Source: Patellaria atrata CBS 101060 (lineage: Eukaryota; Ascomycota; Dothideomycetes; Patellariales; Patellariaceae). From it: a stretch of DNA of 64,000 nucleotides. Location of the stretch: NCBI GenBank assembly GCA_010093705.1, contig MU006089.1, positions 1,242,455 through 1,306,454 on the forward strand. Direction: 5' to 3'. This document shows, piece by piece, positions 22,758-34,631 of this stretch. The notes under the pieces were generated by a model. That model made no database searches. It was given only the letters and a program-made list of their open reading frames with translations, and was not told the DNA's origin. Position numbers and translations under genes: made by a program. Numbering within the stretch: the stretch's first letter is position 1; each line of letters opens with the position of its first letter.

Positions 22758-25165
22758 CGTCGAGCCGACGACTCGATTCGCGAACGTGAATACAAATATT
22801 GACATTGTATCGGGCATGGACTGGCCCCTTAAGTTTACGTACAAATTTTACTTTCCACTACCTAACTCGTGAAGAAATGTTAAGTTGAGCCTTGGTAATT
22901 GATCAATAGCAAACGAGCTAGTTAAAAAAAAGTATGATAAACAAACAAAGGAATCCAACTCTCACGCTTTTCTAAATGTTCTGGGTCTCGTATTAGGATA
23001 GATGCTCAACTCCCACTCTCTCCCCAACAGAGAAATATGCTATATGCACAGTGATACTTTGAATATCCCTATGCTTGGTAAGAAGTTCCTCTCAGCATCT
23101 ATTGATGCAGGATCTGTGAAATTGAAAAGAGATAAGGGTTCCGAAATGTGCGGTTATTCTTCTCCATTTCACTCGCCAGATGCCCCTAGAACAGTATTGG
23201 AACCTTCTATTGGAGTCCTGTTGACCTGAAACCAGGAGGTCTGCACTTCTCTATCCGGGGGATTATAGTCTGGAAAAGTCTCTTGGATTTGACCAAGGTT
23301 TTCGCAGTTAAATTGCCTTATACAAACCCTATCCCCTTATCACGAGCGGAGTCCACTATGAAGTAAGACTTAAGTGAAAGAAAACCATTACTTTGATGAC
23401 TTACCCGCAAACACGGTATAATTCCGGGAAGTGGGCCACAATAGAATTGATGATCCAATATCCGGGATTCATACCAGCTCTACAGATTCAGCTGTTGGTT
23501 GTAGTTGTCTGTCTCTTACAACTGCTGTCGTTCTCCTCAATTCATACTACTAGAGCCAAACTTTCTCACCTTCTAGTGGTATATTCTACCTTTGCCTTGG
23601 AACCAGATCTGCAAGTGCTGACTTCTGACCACCCGTAGAACAACAACGAATCTTGCGACAAATTTCTATACTTCCTTACATACTAGTTGCAGACCTTCAT
23701 ACACAAGAGAAAAAGAAACGAGGAAGACAACGAGCAACACCATAAGAAGACTCATACGAAACTAGAGAACGAACCTGCTCCCTCGGTGTTGGAAGACGAC
23801 GATACCATCTCCATTCCCCCAATCCCCGATACTCAAATCATGAGCGCTCAGGTTAGAGACGCTCATATCGTCGACTACCACGTTCCTAATGGTCAATTAT
23901 ACACTGAGTAACGTGTTAACGGTACGGGGGCGGAAATCACCCTCCCCGCCGAGGGGAAGAGGGAGGATCTTATGAACTTTCGGGATCCCGGACTCTTTGC
24001 CGGTCACTTCAATTCAGAGGTTTGTCTAATAACGTTAGCCCGTCATGCTGCGGTCACTGCTGGGAGTACAGACGCTGAGATATCTCATATCTTGGATATG
24101 AAAGAGAAGGGTGAGAAGGTAAAATGTTTTCTCACGTACCATATCCTTACTAATCCTTTTCAGTTTCTTGGTTAGGAAAGAGGATTGTCAAGTGGAATGT
24201 TACAGGAGCATGGGGCAATATGAATATGAGATGAGCTTATGCTTGGTTGCGAGGGAAATTACATACAACTTGATCAAGTCATACAATGCAAAAGAATTTA
24301 CCAGAAAAATATCCTTCTAAAAACCACCATATGTCATTTAAGCTCCTTATGGAGCCAGATGTTGCGAGCGATGAAGTTATCGAAAATGTGATTGTTCAAA
24401 TAAGCATTGCCCCAGCCGTTACACCACACTTTAGCCGACAGGACTACAAATTTGATCTACCCATGGTATGATACGAACGACACAAATACGCTAGGACTAT
24501 CACATTAAATAGTGAGAACTTTAATGGAACAGTAATAAAATGATATTGTATACCGTCCCGCACGTAGAATCAGTACGATGAGGATTTCTCCTATCTTTTT
24601 AACTTTCAACACAATAGGGCCGTTTACTCCGTTTCTTTTAGGACATACACCAGTGTAGATTCAACCATATTTTTCAGATTGGGGGGAATATTTTTACCAG
24701 TGCAAAACGCATTCTCTTTACCTATAGACCAAACCACACTGGATGGGTTTTGTATTGTGATTTACTCCCACGTCTCGTAAGTACACTACTGGGGATATTT
24801 GCGCAGAGATAGCTTGAGGGACGAGTCTACAGTATCCACTGATGGTAAACGCAATCATAAGGTTGATACTTCTATGATCAGCGGTAAGTGATTGAGGGAA
24901 GGACGCCGGAAGCCCGGAGGGAAGATCCTTTAAGTGCCTTGTTGAATATCGATATCGAGAGGGATTACATAGAAAAGCGCAACTCATCAAAATAGTTCTA
25001 TAAGGAACATTTCAATGGAGTTATATGATTAAAAAATAAGATAAAATAAAACTTACCATGCTATGCGTCTGAAGAGTCGTCAATAGGACCCGATTCTGGT
25101 TTCTAGTGATTGGTAGAGTAACATTACAACAAAATAGAAAACGAGATCAAAAACGGCAAAATAAT
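22758..25165. other. Gene-poor stretch with one interrupted coding-like patch
   Basis: No intact gene. Between about 23687 and 24175 one plus-strand frame encodes protein-like text (hydrophilic KRKRNEEDNEQHHKK start, then FRDPGLFAGHFNSEVCLITL) interrupted at least once and ending at a possible GTAAAA...TTTTCAG intron. It may be a relic of a gene or of a repeat; no family is recognisable. The remaining frames (23393-23638, 24718-24990) carry no signal. Confidence 0.4.
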
Positions 25166-25281
25166 TGGACGGCGAGGGACTCGAACCTTAATTTCCGCCG
25201 ATACACTATGGTACAGGACAGTATATTACACAGTCCAGCTGTATAGTACACGGTGGCGTCTTACCATTAGACTAACCGCCC
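25166..25281 (-). tRNA. tRNA-like gene with a hairpin insertion in the anticodon region (possibly a pseudogene)
   Basis: Read on the minus strand, GGGCGGT at the 5' end pairs with GCCGTCC at the 3' end (seven pairs, two G-U), followed by A. The D-arm is textbook: GTCT-AATGGTA-AGAC. The T loop is TTCGAGT, but its stem (TAAGG/CCCTC) has two mismatches. The anticodon stem (CCACC/GGCGG, one mismatch) is separated by about 50 bases that themselves fold into a long imperfect hairpin (TGTACTATACAGCTGGAC against GTCCTGTACCATAGTGTA), like an oversized intron. I cannot assign the anticodon. The mismatches suggest decay. Confidence 0.45.
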
Positions 25282-26039
25282 CGATTGTTGCAGACCTAGC
25301 ACCTCTAAAGCGCTTTTACTCGCTTTCCCTGCATCGGAAACTGGTTTGCAAGTTTAGCATTTTGTTCAAGCGAACAGGAGACTTAACGAATTTTCAAGGG
25401 GGTTGGGAAAGGGGGTGTGGTTGAGATGTGTGGGTGGGTAGCTTCGGCGAGCTCCCGAATTTGCATGTGCAGAAAACAAACGGCACCGAAATCCTCACCT
25501 CACCACTCCGTGACTTAACAATATAACAAAAACCACACTCAATAGATTTGTTTCAACCACTTTTAGAGAATGAAGCGACGCAATCTTTTTTATCGAAATC
25601 GGAATAGAGACTGAGTGGCAAGCGATCAATGACAGACCGATGAAAGGAATAGAACCTACATTATTAGGACCACAGTTTCGACCGCAGCGAAGATCGCCCT
25701 CCTTACTCTTTTGGACCAGTCCAAGATTCAGCGATTTGATCATCCCCACGTGAACAATGTAACGCGATCCCAGAACGCAATCCCAGAACGCAACTCCTAG
25801 AACGCACTCCGATAACGTACTCCCAGAACGCAATCCTCGAACACCATCATCGACACGATAACACAGATCTCTCGCGACTATGGCCGACAGGAGGATGAAA
25901 CATATCTAACAGACCAGAATAGCTACTCTGTCAGTATCCCCAAGGGCGAAACCTCGACTACTTCTATCTCCCGGACACAGGCATAGCTCATCCCCTGCGT
26001 TACATCTATGGAAGATCAGGAGGGTATAGAGCGCGCAAT
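25282..26039. other. Spacer between tRNA-like element and LINE
   Basis: Holds the 13-bp tandem array at 25766-25844. The minus-strand frame 25495-25833 is read through this array and is not considered coding. Confidence 0.4.
25766..25844 (+). repeat. 13-bp tandem array (ATCCCAGAACGCA-type, about 6 units)
   Basis: Units read ATCCCAGAACGCA twice, ACTCCTAGAACGCA, CTCCGATAACGTA, CTCCCAGAACGCA and ATCCTCGAACACC. The first, second and fifth are nearly identical, the others diverged. Confidence 0.75.
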
Positions 26040-27085
26040 ATTTCCTACACACGCGTAAAGAATTAGCCATATCCGGATCCGGTGATTCACTCTATATCTC
26101 GAGCAGCAATTAAAAAACTACAGAAGAACTGCCTTGAAGGAGGACAAGAATTGGTCACACTGATAGACAATCAGTATAATATCCTGACAGCAGAATGGGG
26201 CATGAATGTCAATTTCAGCTGGGTCCCAAGCCACAAAGGCATCTAGGGCAATGAGCTGGCAGATAAACCGGCCGAACTCGGACTAGAAAGGAAATCTGTA
26301 CAAGCATCATCCACCTCACTTAGCCACCTGAAACGTATGAGTAGAGAAAAGATAATAATAGATTGGAAAAAACAATGGGAAACAAACCCTAGAAGACAGG
26401 GAAGCATTACACCCAAGTGTGTAGAGCAGCAATCTCATTTTCAACCAAATCATCAATCCCAAAATATCCAAAGAGGACTTAAGCAGCATTCTTTCAGCTG
26501 AAGAGTGGAGCAGGCTTCTCCAAGTCATACTCCAAGAGAATTGGAAAGGATACTGAAGGGAAATGTTTTGGAGACTGTAGGTTTATCCAAAGCCCAAGAC
26601 ACCTGATTGTTTACTGCAAACATTACTCTAAGGAACGTAAAATCATGGAGAAGCAGCTAAAGTCAAGAATGACATTAACAAGACTCTTTTGTACAAAGAA
26701 GGGGAAAGAAATACTCTTCCAATACTTACACAATACACAAATATCAACAGCTAAATGGCTGCTACATAAAAGAGAAATCAATGAAGAAGAACAAGAAACA
26801 TAAAAATGATAGCATACAGGGGAAAAACTAGTTCGATATATAATGCAGGGAATTGAAGAGCAAAGGATACAGTGGAGTTAGTTCAGTTTTCTAATGCTTG
26901 GATTAGACTGCAAAGTTTGGACAACTGGGGAGATTCACTCCTCGGACACTCTCACTAGACATATTATTGCCCTAGGATAGGGATTTATGTAGATAGAAGA
27001 GTAGCACCATAGCCTAAGAGCTGCATGCGCAGTATTGTAGATAATGCAATACAATGGATTAAAAAAAACCAAAAAAAAAAAAAAG
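26040..27085 (+). mobile_element. 3' part of a decayed non-LTR retrotransposon (Tad1-like LINE) with poly(A) tail
   Basis: The plus strand encodes an RNase H-like block whose hallmark is NFSWVPSHKGI-x-GNELADK (about 26205-26270, one in-frame TAG inside), followed by text typical of the C-terminus of fungal LINE ORF2 with a Cys/His cluster (FGDC...HLIVYCKHYSKERK, about 26567-26645) and ISTAKWLLHKREINEEEQE before a TAA near 26801. About 250 bases of 3' UTR end in GCTGCATGCGCAGTATTGTA and an A-rich tail at 27060-27085. The reverse transcriptase part is not recognisable, so the copy is 5'-truncated or decayed. Order of domains fits the Tad1 clade. The same 3' end occurs at 38.4 kb. Confidence 0.75.
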
Positions 27086-28279
27086 AAAGGAGTGACTTGG
27101 GAAGGCCGTCACTGACATCTGCACTAGGTCAAATCTCAAGGGTTCCTAAATTCATAGCTTCTTCATCCGGAACATGGGACGTACCTGAATATAGCATAGA
27201 CAGGAGCCGAAACCGTGGACGAGGGAAGTAGGACGGACCTCTGCCTTCTGAGAAGAGACAACACACCAGTGTGACCCATACCGCTCCCAACGTTGAGGGA
27301 TAAACGGAATAAAGACAACTTGCGAGATGCGCTATGGGAGAGAGGCGTAGGAGTCCAGAATAGCAAGATGAAGGGTGAAGGAGAGACAATCTAAAGTCTC
27401 AAGAGAGGAGTGCAGGCAGGAACTACTTGAACTATTACCTCCGGACTTACATTGAGTCAGACGACAAACCAATACTCCTCCGATTTACGGATCGTATCAT
27501 GCGGAGATATGGTAGGCAATTTTGGGAACAGGATGAAGGGTATTTAGACCAATGAGGATATAGTCAACTGCAAAAAGGTCGGGACGCTTGATCAGACGAC
27601 ATAGGTCAGGTTTGTTGCCAAACACCCGTGATGTGTATTGAGTCATCCAAAGTCGTTCGCAGCCCATTTCCTACTCTTATTCCATTTCCATATATCTATG
27701 CTCTTATTACACTTCCGTGATACCAAACACACATTTCCCCTAGAGAATGAGAATTATGGTGAAACAGCCTAGGAGTCCACATCATCGCCCATGCCAACGA
27801 CCAGGACCGTTGAACTAGCGAGGGCTATGGAAAGAACTGGTAAAGTAATTCCGTGGTTTGAACTTCAAGTCTCAGCACTTACAGTGCGCGTTACTGGAAA
27901 CTATGCTGTTATGTTATCGCGGAATATCCTCCTGACAGTTCTACATCGACGGTTACTGAAAGAATGGGACTCCAAATAAGTTTGCTCCCAGATGGCAAAC
28001 TAAGTGAGATGTTCCAAAGTTCGGGACCCTTTCACCAGAAAAGGCACACACGTTCGATTTGTATTTTGGATATTCCTTCAAACCTCACGTGACTCTCCAC
28101 ACCTTGACACAACACTTCGACATCTCCAGTCTGAGTTAGAGATTGAGCAGTGATCACCGGCTTTACGGTACGATATAGTTCTTAAAGCGTTTTTATCTCA
28201 AATATTGTAGGTCCTGACAAGAAGATAGGTTATTAACCAAACTTTGATACGTCCCGCACAAATATTCACGTCGATAAAC

Positions 28280-28588
28280 ATGTTTTCGACATACCCAGCT
28301 GAAGGTCGTAAGCGGAGAATCCGTCAAGTAACAACAGAACCAGTCCACGTCGGAGAGATCATCGAGCAGTTCTTCCAAAGTCTCAGGAACTTGAGGAGAA
28401 TGAGGCCGAATAGGAGACATTCTTCTCTACTAAAGCTAGTAGTCACAAATCCTACTCCAGAACGTACGCCTATCACGAAGATCTTCAAGTGTACAAAATT
28501 TACGACTACGACGGAAATCAGCCATATAATGGTTGAATCCATCGCAACAAGCAAAGACCTAGAGGGGATTGGTCACCCCACAATGTTG
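28280..28588 (+). CDS. Possible exon of an unknown gene or gene relic
   Basis: From ATG 28280 a 103-codon frame encodes a basic, Arg/Thr/Ile-rich peptide (MFSTYPAEGRKRRIRQV...EQFFQSLRNLRRMRPNRR) and ends at a good donor, TTG|GTAAGT, at 28589. An acceptor (TGCTAG at about 28688) is available, but the following frame soon closes. No domain is recognised. The open frame plus donor is the only support; it could be a relic. Confidence 0.2.
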
Positions 28589-31500
28589 GTAAGTGTTATG
28601 TGTGAGCAAGAAAGGTACGCTTCCCTAATATGTTTCCTCTGTTTTGGTTATGATTTTGATGACCGGGTCTAACTATACGCTATGCTAGATACTCTGAACC
28701 ACGAGCTACTATGACGAAGACACAGGCCCAGAAGAGTCTGCGAAAGATACTAGAGGCTGATAAGGTTCGTCGTGGAAGCTGTATCTCAAAGCTTCGAATC
28801 TGCTTTGGAAGGGATGGTAGATCGGGAGCGTAGAGTTGGAGCATATAGTATAGAATGCCCTCTATTTTGGGTATAATAAGAACATTTTGGCTCGAAGTCC
28901 TCCCAGTATAATAGCTCAGCCTGCGTATTGACCTGTAAGACCAACAAAAATAATTTCTATGGTTTGGCCCATTGAGGACGGCTACATGCTCTGATGCTGT
29001 AATAGTTTATAGCTCATCTAGTAATTGCGCCATAGGGTCAAAAACATACGACAGTACTCGATCAAATGATGAAAAGCGGTAAGGGAGACCTGAGACATTT
29101 CTGACTGAGGGTTATTTTGACTTTCGACGACAATCCGAAGTCAAACAACGAGATTATGAAATGATGAAACGGAAAGGAATCCATAAGAGATGTTATGAAC
29201 CTGGATAGGGTTGTTACTTGACTATCGAAGTTTGTTCTCCAGGTCACGGAGTAAAGGTTTCTGACTGGAGATGAAACCGCCGACTCTTAGACCGACCAAA
29301 AAAGCAAACCAAAGATTGGAACCTTAGTGACTCTATGGTGAGATAGGATCAATATAAGAAGATAGGAAAAGGATCACAGAGAGTCCAGGAAATCGACTAA
29401 ATGAAATAAATTGGTTGACTTGGGGAGCGAGACTATGGACGATTGCTTCAATTTCAAGCAACTAGAATAAAAAGAGAAAAGAGAAGATAAAGAAGCAGAG
29501 TTTGAGAGACGCTGGACGACCAATTAAAGATATGTAGAATAAGAAGGCGAGGCGCTACAAGAGATGACAAATGGATTGGAATAAATGGAAAGCCGGGTGC
29601 GTATCTCGAAAAGGGACAAGGACTGAAGCAGGACATCAACGCTGTACCACGAACTCGAAATTCTTTCCTGATATATTGTGATGACGAATCAATCGTTATT
29701 CGAAGAGTTCCCTGCCCAGCAATTGAATGGAAGACATACAGCGCAAGGATAAGTGAGCAGGGTGAGTCGTACGGAAAGCCTTTTGGTGGGAATTGGAGCA
29801 AGAATCTATCGGTACCTGATTATTAGCTGTCAGGGTCTCCTAAAGATCGGAAGAAAACAAGACTATTACTCACTTGGTAATTAACTCTCCCCCGTATAGC
29901 CATCGGCGTGGTGACATCTGTTCGCCCATACCAAGATGGTCGGGGTTGAGGTGGTCGGGCGGGAACTGAAGATCTGGAGATTCGGTGATTAGTCATCAAA
30001 ACACACCCTCACAACAAACGAAGCGACTGGAGCCGCTACCTGCTTCTCACTTTAGACGAAGCTGGTATAGAACACATTAGATGAAGTAGCAACCTGGGGA
30101 TGCCTGAGGTTAAGAAGCACATATTCATCAGGAGGAAGCACAGATTTGATCACTACCGTATCAAAAGCAATCATAAAATTCACTTGTCTCTCTCTCTGGA
30201 TCTAGTGGAGAACGGACACGTTAGAACTACCCGGAGGGACTAACCGTAAGACCTCTTCTGCACGTAACACTTGCGAATTATAGAAACAAGAAACCCTAGC
30301 AAGATAGTATCCAAGCAGTTATGGTTTCCAACTTATATACAGAAATGCCAAGTTATATGACTGATTGATAAGGATAAGATGGATGTCGCACTGACAAGCG
30401 CCCAGCCTCTCCCCGGTCCCCCTTGATCCACTTGATGCTCCGCTGTGTTGCATACCTTACCTTAGTTCTAGTTCGAAAATCCTTCATCTCCTAAGAGAAA
30501 ACTTAATCGCGACTTCATCTCTTCACCTTGATTGACCTTTGATCTCGACCATCCAATTCAACGCAGCCTCATTGTGCATTATCATCTGCTGGTCGCAAGC
30601 TTGGGAAGTTTGCTTGGAGCTCAGCTCGGCTCGAGCCACAAGCCAGAAAGAAAGTGGACCAGTCTAGTATGCTGTAGAAGTTTCACAGCATCAAAACATC
30701 CTTGAATCCCAATCCTGAGTCGTTTTCCGGCTGCATCCAAGATTTCATGAAAGAACTTTCTGTATTCATATGAATATCACAGGCCATTAGTGGGTCACGG
30801 CGGTGACTCTTGTGACGTGTAGCAAGCGTAGCTGAGACGAAGCGTGATAGAGCAAGGGAGCCTACCTCACTTTGGTTGGGTACGTTGCCAGATCGGACTA
30901 TTAGGGACAAAGAATAGAATACCTTCTAACTTACTTTATCTTGGTTCTACACAGCCCCCACTATCGCCAAGCGCTCGTCTTGAGCATTATGGAGGGGCAT
31001 ACCTGAATGCGAGAGAAGAGAGGCAGCATTACTAGACTTATCTATCTTCAAGAGCCGACCGGAGTGGCTCTGATTTCCCAAGCTGAACTGGATGTGCGAG
31101 GTAGAAAATGTATGAAACTGAAGACCATGGTAAGGTATGATTAGCAATGTTTACATTGCAACATCCTTCCAACGTTTCACTGAAGCACTCAAAAACGGAA
31201 GGAGAGATCTCTAGTAGATGACGAGAGCTCCTTCCACACGTATAACAACAAATAGTTATCTCTGCTTTTAGACCACATGGAAGTTCCACAAAAATGACTT
31301 TGGAATTCGGCCAAATGATGACCCGCCTTGGACAATAAAGAAAGCACGAATTTCTCATAACGCCAGATGGCTGGGGAGCTGATGATGCCTCTTTCCACAT
31401 CTTCTCGCAGTTCGCAGTTTCGGATACCTAGCTCATCCTCTCTCAGCCTACTGTAGGTACACTCACCTATCGGGACACTTGACCAGGGTCGTCTTTGTCG

Positions 31501-31590
31501 GGAGCTACATGCAGTATTAATGTGGCTTGTTTAGCTGATGTACTGTTTTTAGGCAGTCACAACCCAGTTGCTTTCCGAATCAACCTCTTG

Positions 31591-31600
31591 GTATATAAAT
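31591..31600 (+). promoter_or_regulatory. TATA box of the subtilase gene
   Basis: GTATATAAAT lies about 125 bases before the subtilase start codon, followed by a CT-rich leader. Strong motif match. Confidence 0.6.
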
Positions 31601-31718
31601 GTCACGATGCCCCCGATTTTATACCTGATATAATACATCCAACAGTTGCTTTCCATTTCTTCGAACCTAGTTAACTATCTCTGCACACTCCTAGTAACCT
31701 ACCACTCTTTACTTAATC

Positions 31719-33956
31719 ATGGCTTCTCCTATTACCATCAACGGAAATTCTCTTAATCCCAGTGCCCCCGGTATCCGTGCCTTTGGACTGGAGTCTGATG
31801 ATGCTGCTTCTTCCAACTATATTCTGATTCAAACCGATGGGCCCTTAAGGAAGGCTCAGAAAGAAGATCTCAAAGCTAAAGATGTGGCCATCCACGAGTA
31901 CGTTAGTGAGAATACGTATCTATGTGGCTACAAACCCGAAGACCTCGCTCCCATTCGCGAGCTACCTTTTGTCAAGTACGCAAACGTATACCAACAGACA
32001 TTTGTCGTACAACCAGATCTACGGACCCAACAACTAAGTCCAACTGAATCACTCCTCAATCAAGCTACTACACATTCACGTACTCTACAGACAGTCGATG
32101 TAATCTTTCACCATGACATTGATCCAGACTCGTGCGAAATCAGGAGCGAGCTTGCAACAGCTGCCCGTGCTGATCCAGATGATATCACTCTCACCTCGAA
32201 GAAAGCTCAGCTTTCTGTACAAGAACAGTATCTCGACGATATTGCTGCCATCGACGGTGTATGCTTTATCAAAGCGGTACATGCTAAAAAGCTTCGCAAT
32301 AACATCGCCCGTGGAATTCTCAACGCCGATGTTATCATCAATGACACTCCTTATAAGGGAGAGGGCCAGGTAGTATGTGTTGGCGACACTGGTTTCGATA
32401 CTGGAGACACCGAGAACCCACATCCTGCTTTCACCGGTAGAGTGAAGAAGCTCTATGCACTTGGCAGACCCAACAAGTCCGATGATCCGGATGGGCATGG
32501 AACTCATGTCTGCGGTTCTGTGCTTGGAGATGGAATTTCTAAAACCATGGGCGTGAGTCCCGAATTCAAGATCGAAGCTCCTGCCTCAAAGGCCACCCTT
32601 GTGGTGCAGAGTCTTTTGGACAGAAATAACGGATTGGGTGGTATTCCTAATGATCTTGAAGGTACGTATACCGAAACTTCTTCATCCTGATTGATATATT
32701 CTATGTAAATTTTATTTCTTTTTTTTTTGTTGGTATACTATGCATCGGTTACACTCCCTTTATTGCACAACTTACTGTGTGATTCAAAGGTTCGTACACT
32801 TCAAGTATACTAAGTGTGAATAGATCTCTTCCGTACGCCCTATGAAAAAGATGGGGCTCGTATTCATACCAACTCTTGGGGATCTGGCGGTAACAGTCAA
32901 CTCCCATACGATGGCTCAAGCATTGACATCGATAAATTTGTCTACGAACACCCAGATATGGTCATTCTCTTCGCGGCTGGCAACGATGGCAAAGATGCTG
33001 ACAACAACGGGATTATCGACCGCGCCCAAATTGGCTCAGAAGCAGCATCCAAGAATTGCATCACTGTTGGTGCTACTGAGAATGACCGCCCTGACATCGC
33101 TACGACATATGGCCAATTTGGCTATTCAGCACAGCCACTTTTCTCTGACAAGATCAGCACATCATCTGAAGGTATGGCTGCTTTCAGTTCTCGTGGTCCA
33201 ACCAAAGAGAAACGCATCAAACCAGACGTTGTTGCTCCTGGCACTGGTATCTTAAGCACCCGTTCCCGCCGGACGGGCGAAGCATCTCCTATATATGGCG
33301 TTAGCAAAGACAAAGAGTGGATGTTTCTTGCCGGGACCAGCATGGCCACACCGCTCGTCGCAGGATGTTGTGCCGTAATCCGTGAGACCCTCGTAAAGAA
33401 TGGAACAGAGAAACCTTCTGCTGCTCTGATCAAAGCACTCTTGATCAACGGTGCTGATGATGTTGAGGGCCAATATGTCCCTTCAGAAGCAGGTCCATCC
33501 CCAAACATCAACTCTGGCTTCGGCCTCGTCAACGTCGCTGGTAGCGTCATTCTCCCCGGTGACGCCAACGGTGGCTTTGGTGACTCTGAAAAGCCACTCG
33601 ACGACGAAGAGGAGTTCGAATTCACCATCGACGTCCCCAGTTCAGACTCTACCACGCAAATCAACGGCACCAGCACCTCGCCAAAAGCTACACCTACCAA
33701 CAAGACTCTTAAAGTCACGTTGGTCTGGTCAGATCCTCCAGCTGCGGCTCTCCAAAGCGATCTTGATCTCACTGTTATTGCAGGTGGTAAAGAGAGGCAT
33801 GGGAATATGGGCACAAAGAAGACCTTTGATCGTATCAACAATGTTGAGAGGGTCTTTTGGGTTAATGTACCAGCTGGTGAGGTTAAGGTAAAGGTGAGCG
33901 CGTATCGTATCACTACCACACCTCAGCACTTTGCTTGGGCTTGGAAACTTTATTAG
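31719..33956 (+). CDS. Subtilisin-like serine protease (S8 family, KP-43-like), no signal peptide
   Basis: Two exons, 31719-32661 and 32824-33956, separated by a 162-nt GTACGT...ATAG intron, give 691 residues. The catalytic triad is complete: Asp about 223 (VCVGDTGFDTG), His about 260 (DDPDGHGTHVCG) and Ser about 487 (LAGTSMATPLVAG). GARIHTNSWGSG and VILFAAGNDG supply the oxyanion region, and FSSRGPTKEKRIKPDVVAPG is classic subtilase text. A beta-sandwich C-terminus follows (KVTLVWSDPPAA, DLDLTVIAGG, RINNVERVFWVNVP), which together with HPAFTGRVKKLYALGR is the hallmark of the bacterial KP-43 type alkaline proteases. A 200-residue N-terminal propeptide-like region precedes it, but there is no secretion signal, so an intracellular role is suggested. 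The gene looks intact. Confidence 0.93.
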
Positions 33957-34331
33957 GGTGGGATACACTAGGGACTATGTGAAATTGTCTGCCCTGGGCT
34001 GTAGGGTAGGAATTCATGTCATAATGTTGGAGTTCCAACGGACGGTCTTTTGCCTCTAGGTACTGTTGTGTGGTTAATTTCCTATAGTCAGAATATAATC
34101 AAACCTCAATTCCTTATCCTACTCCGCACATATACGGTGAATGCTTCGATCTTGCCATTCCTCACCTTAACGAACTAATGTCTGTACTATGAACCTATTA
34201 TAAGGCTTGTCTAAACCATCCATCTTCGTAAAAAAAAAAAGACGCACAACCCTCAACTTATCATTCCTCCCACTCTCTCATGTCCTAATCCGTACAGAAC
34301 TCCCAAATTCCCACACTCCACGAACACGAAC
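33957..34331. other. Convergent 3' flanks
   Basis: 3' UTR side of the subtilase and of the minus-strand microprotein gene. Nothing else seen. Confidence 0.5.
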
Positions 34332-34631
34332 TCAAAACCCCACCCACTCCACCACAACATGCCACCCCTCCCTCCTCGCCCGTCGAACCCAACCCGCGAG
34401 AAACAGAAGGATCAAGATCTCCAAAGTCCAGATCACGGCGATCATGACCCCGGCGATCATGCAGGCGGCCAAAACGACCACCATTTGGACTTGGGGGTCC
34501 TCCTCTGCTGGTTCTGTGTTGGGTTAGCGGGATTTTGATTTGGGGACTGGGGGTGGGATTGGAATTTTGGGGGGGCAGAGGGAGGGGAAAGACTTACGGG
34601 GGTATCGGGGCAAGCGGAGTATGAATACCAT
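34332..34631 (-). CDS. 71-residue membrane microprotein, two exons
   Basis: Exon 1 (34631-34598, MVFILRLPRYP) and exon 2 (34513-34332) join across an 84-nt intron with a GTAAGT donor, a CTAAC branch site and an ACAG acceptor. The product has a short acidic linker (QPAEEDPQVQ), a long hydrophobic stretch, MVVVLAACMIAGVMIAVIW and LEILILLFLAGW, enough for two closely spaced helices, and a basic tail (VRRAREGW). The sequence before the ATG (CAACGAATCAAAAAAAAAA) and the CA-rich stretch above it are an ideal fungal leader. Family unknown. This is the best supported of the three microproteins because splice signals, leader and protein character all agree. Confidence 0.5.

Larger units (their letters stand above)
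27086..31718. other. 4.6-kb gene-poor stretch
   Basis: Apart from the low-confidence exon at 28280-28588 I see no gene. Frames at 29454-29801 (minus), 30683-30910 (minus) and 31038-31400 (minus) lack domains and linked exons. From about 28.9 to 30.3 kb the plus strand is purine-rich, suggesting decayed repeat sequence, but no element is identifiable. The last 130 bases are the subtilase promoter. Confidence 0.45.

Noticed and set aside
33122-33919. 265-codon open frame on the minus strand
   Set aside because: Exactly antisense to the catalytic exon of the subtilase; a shadow of its codon bias.
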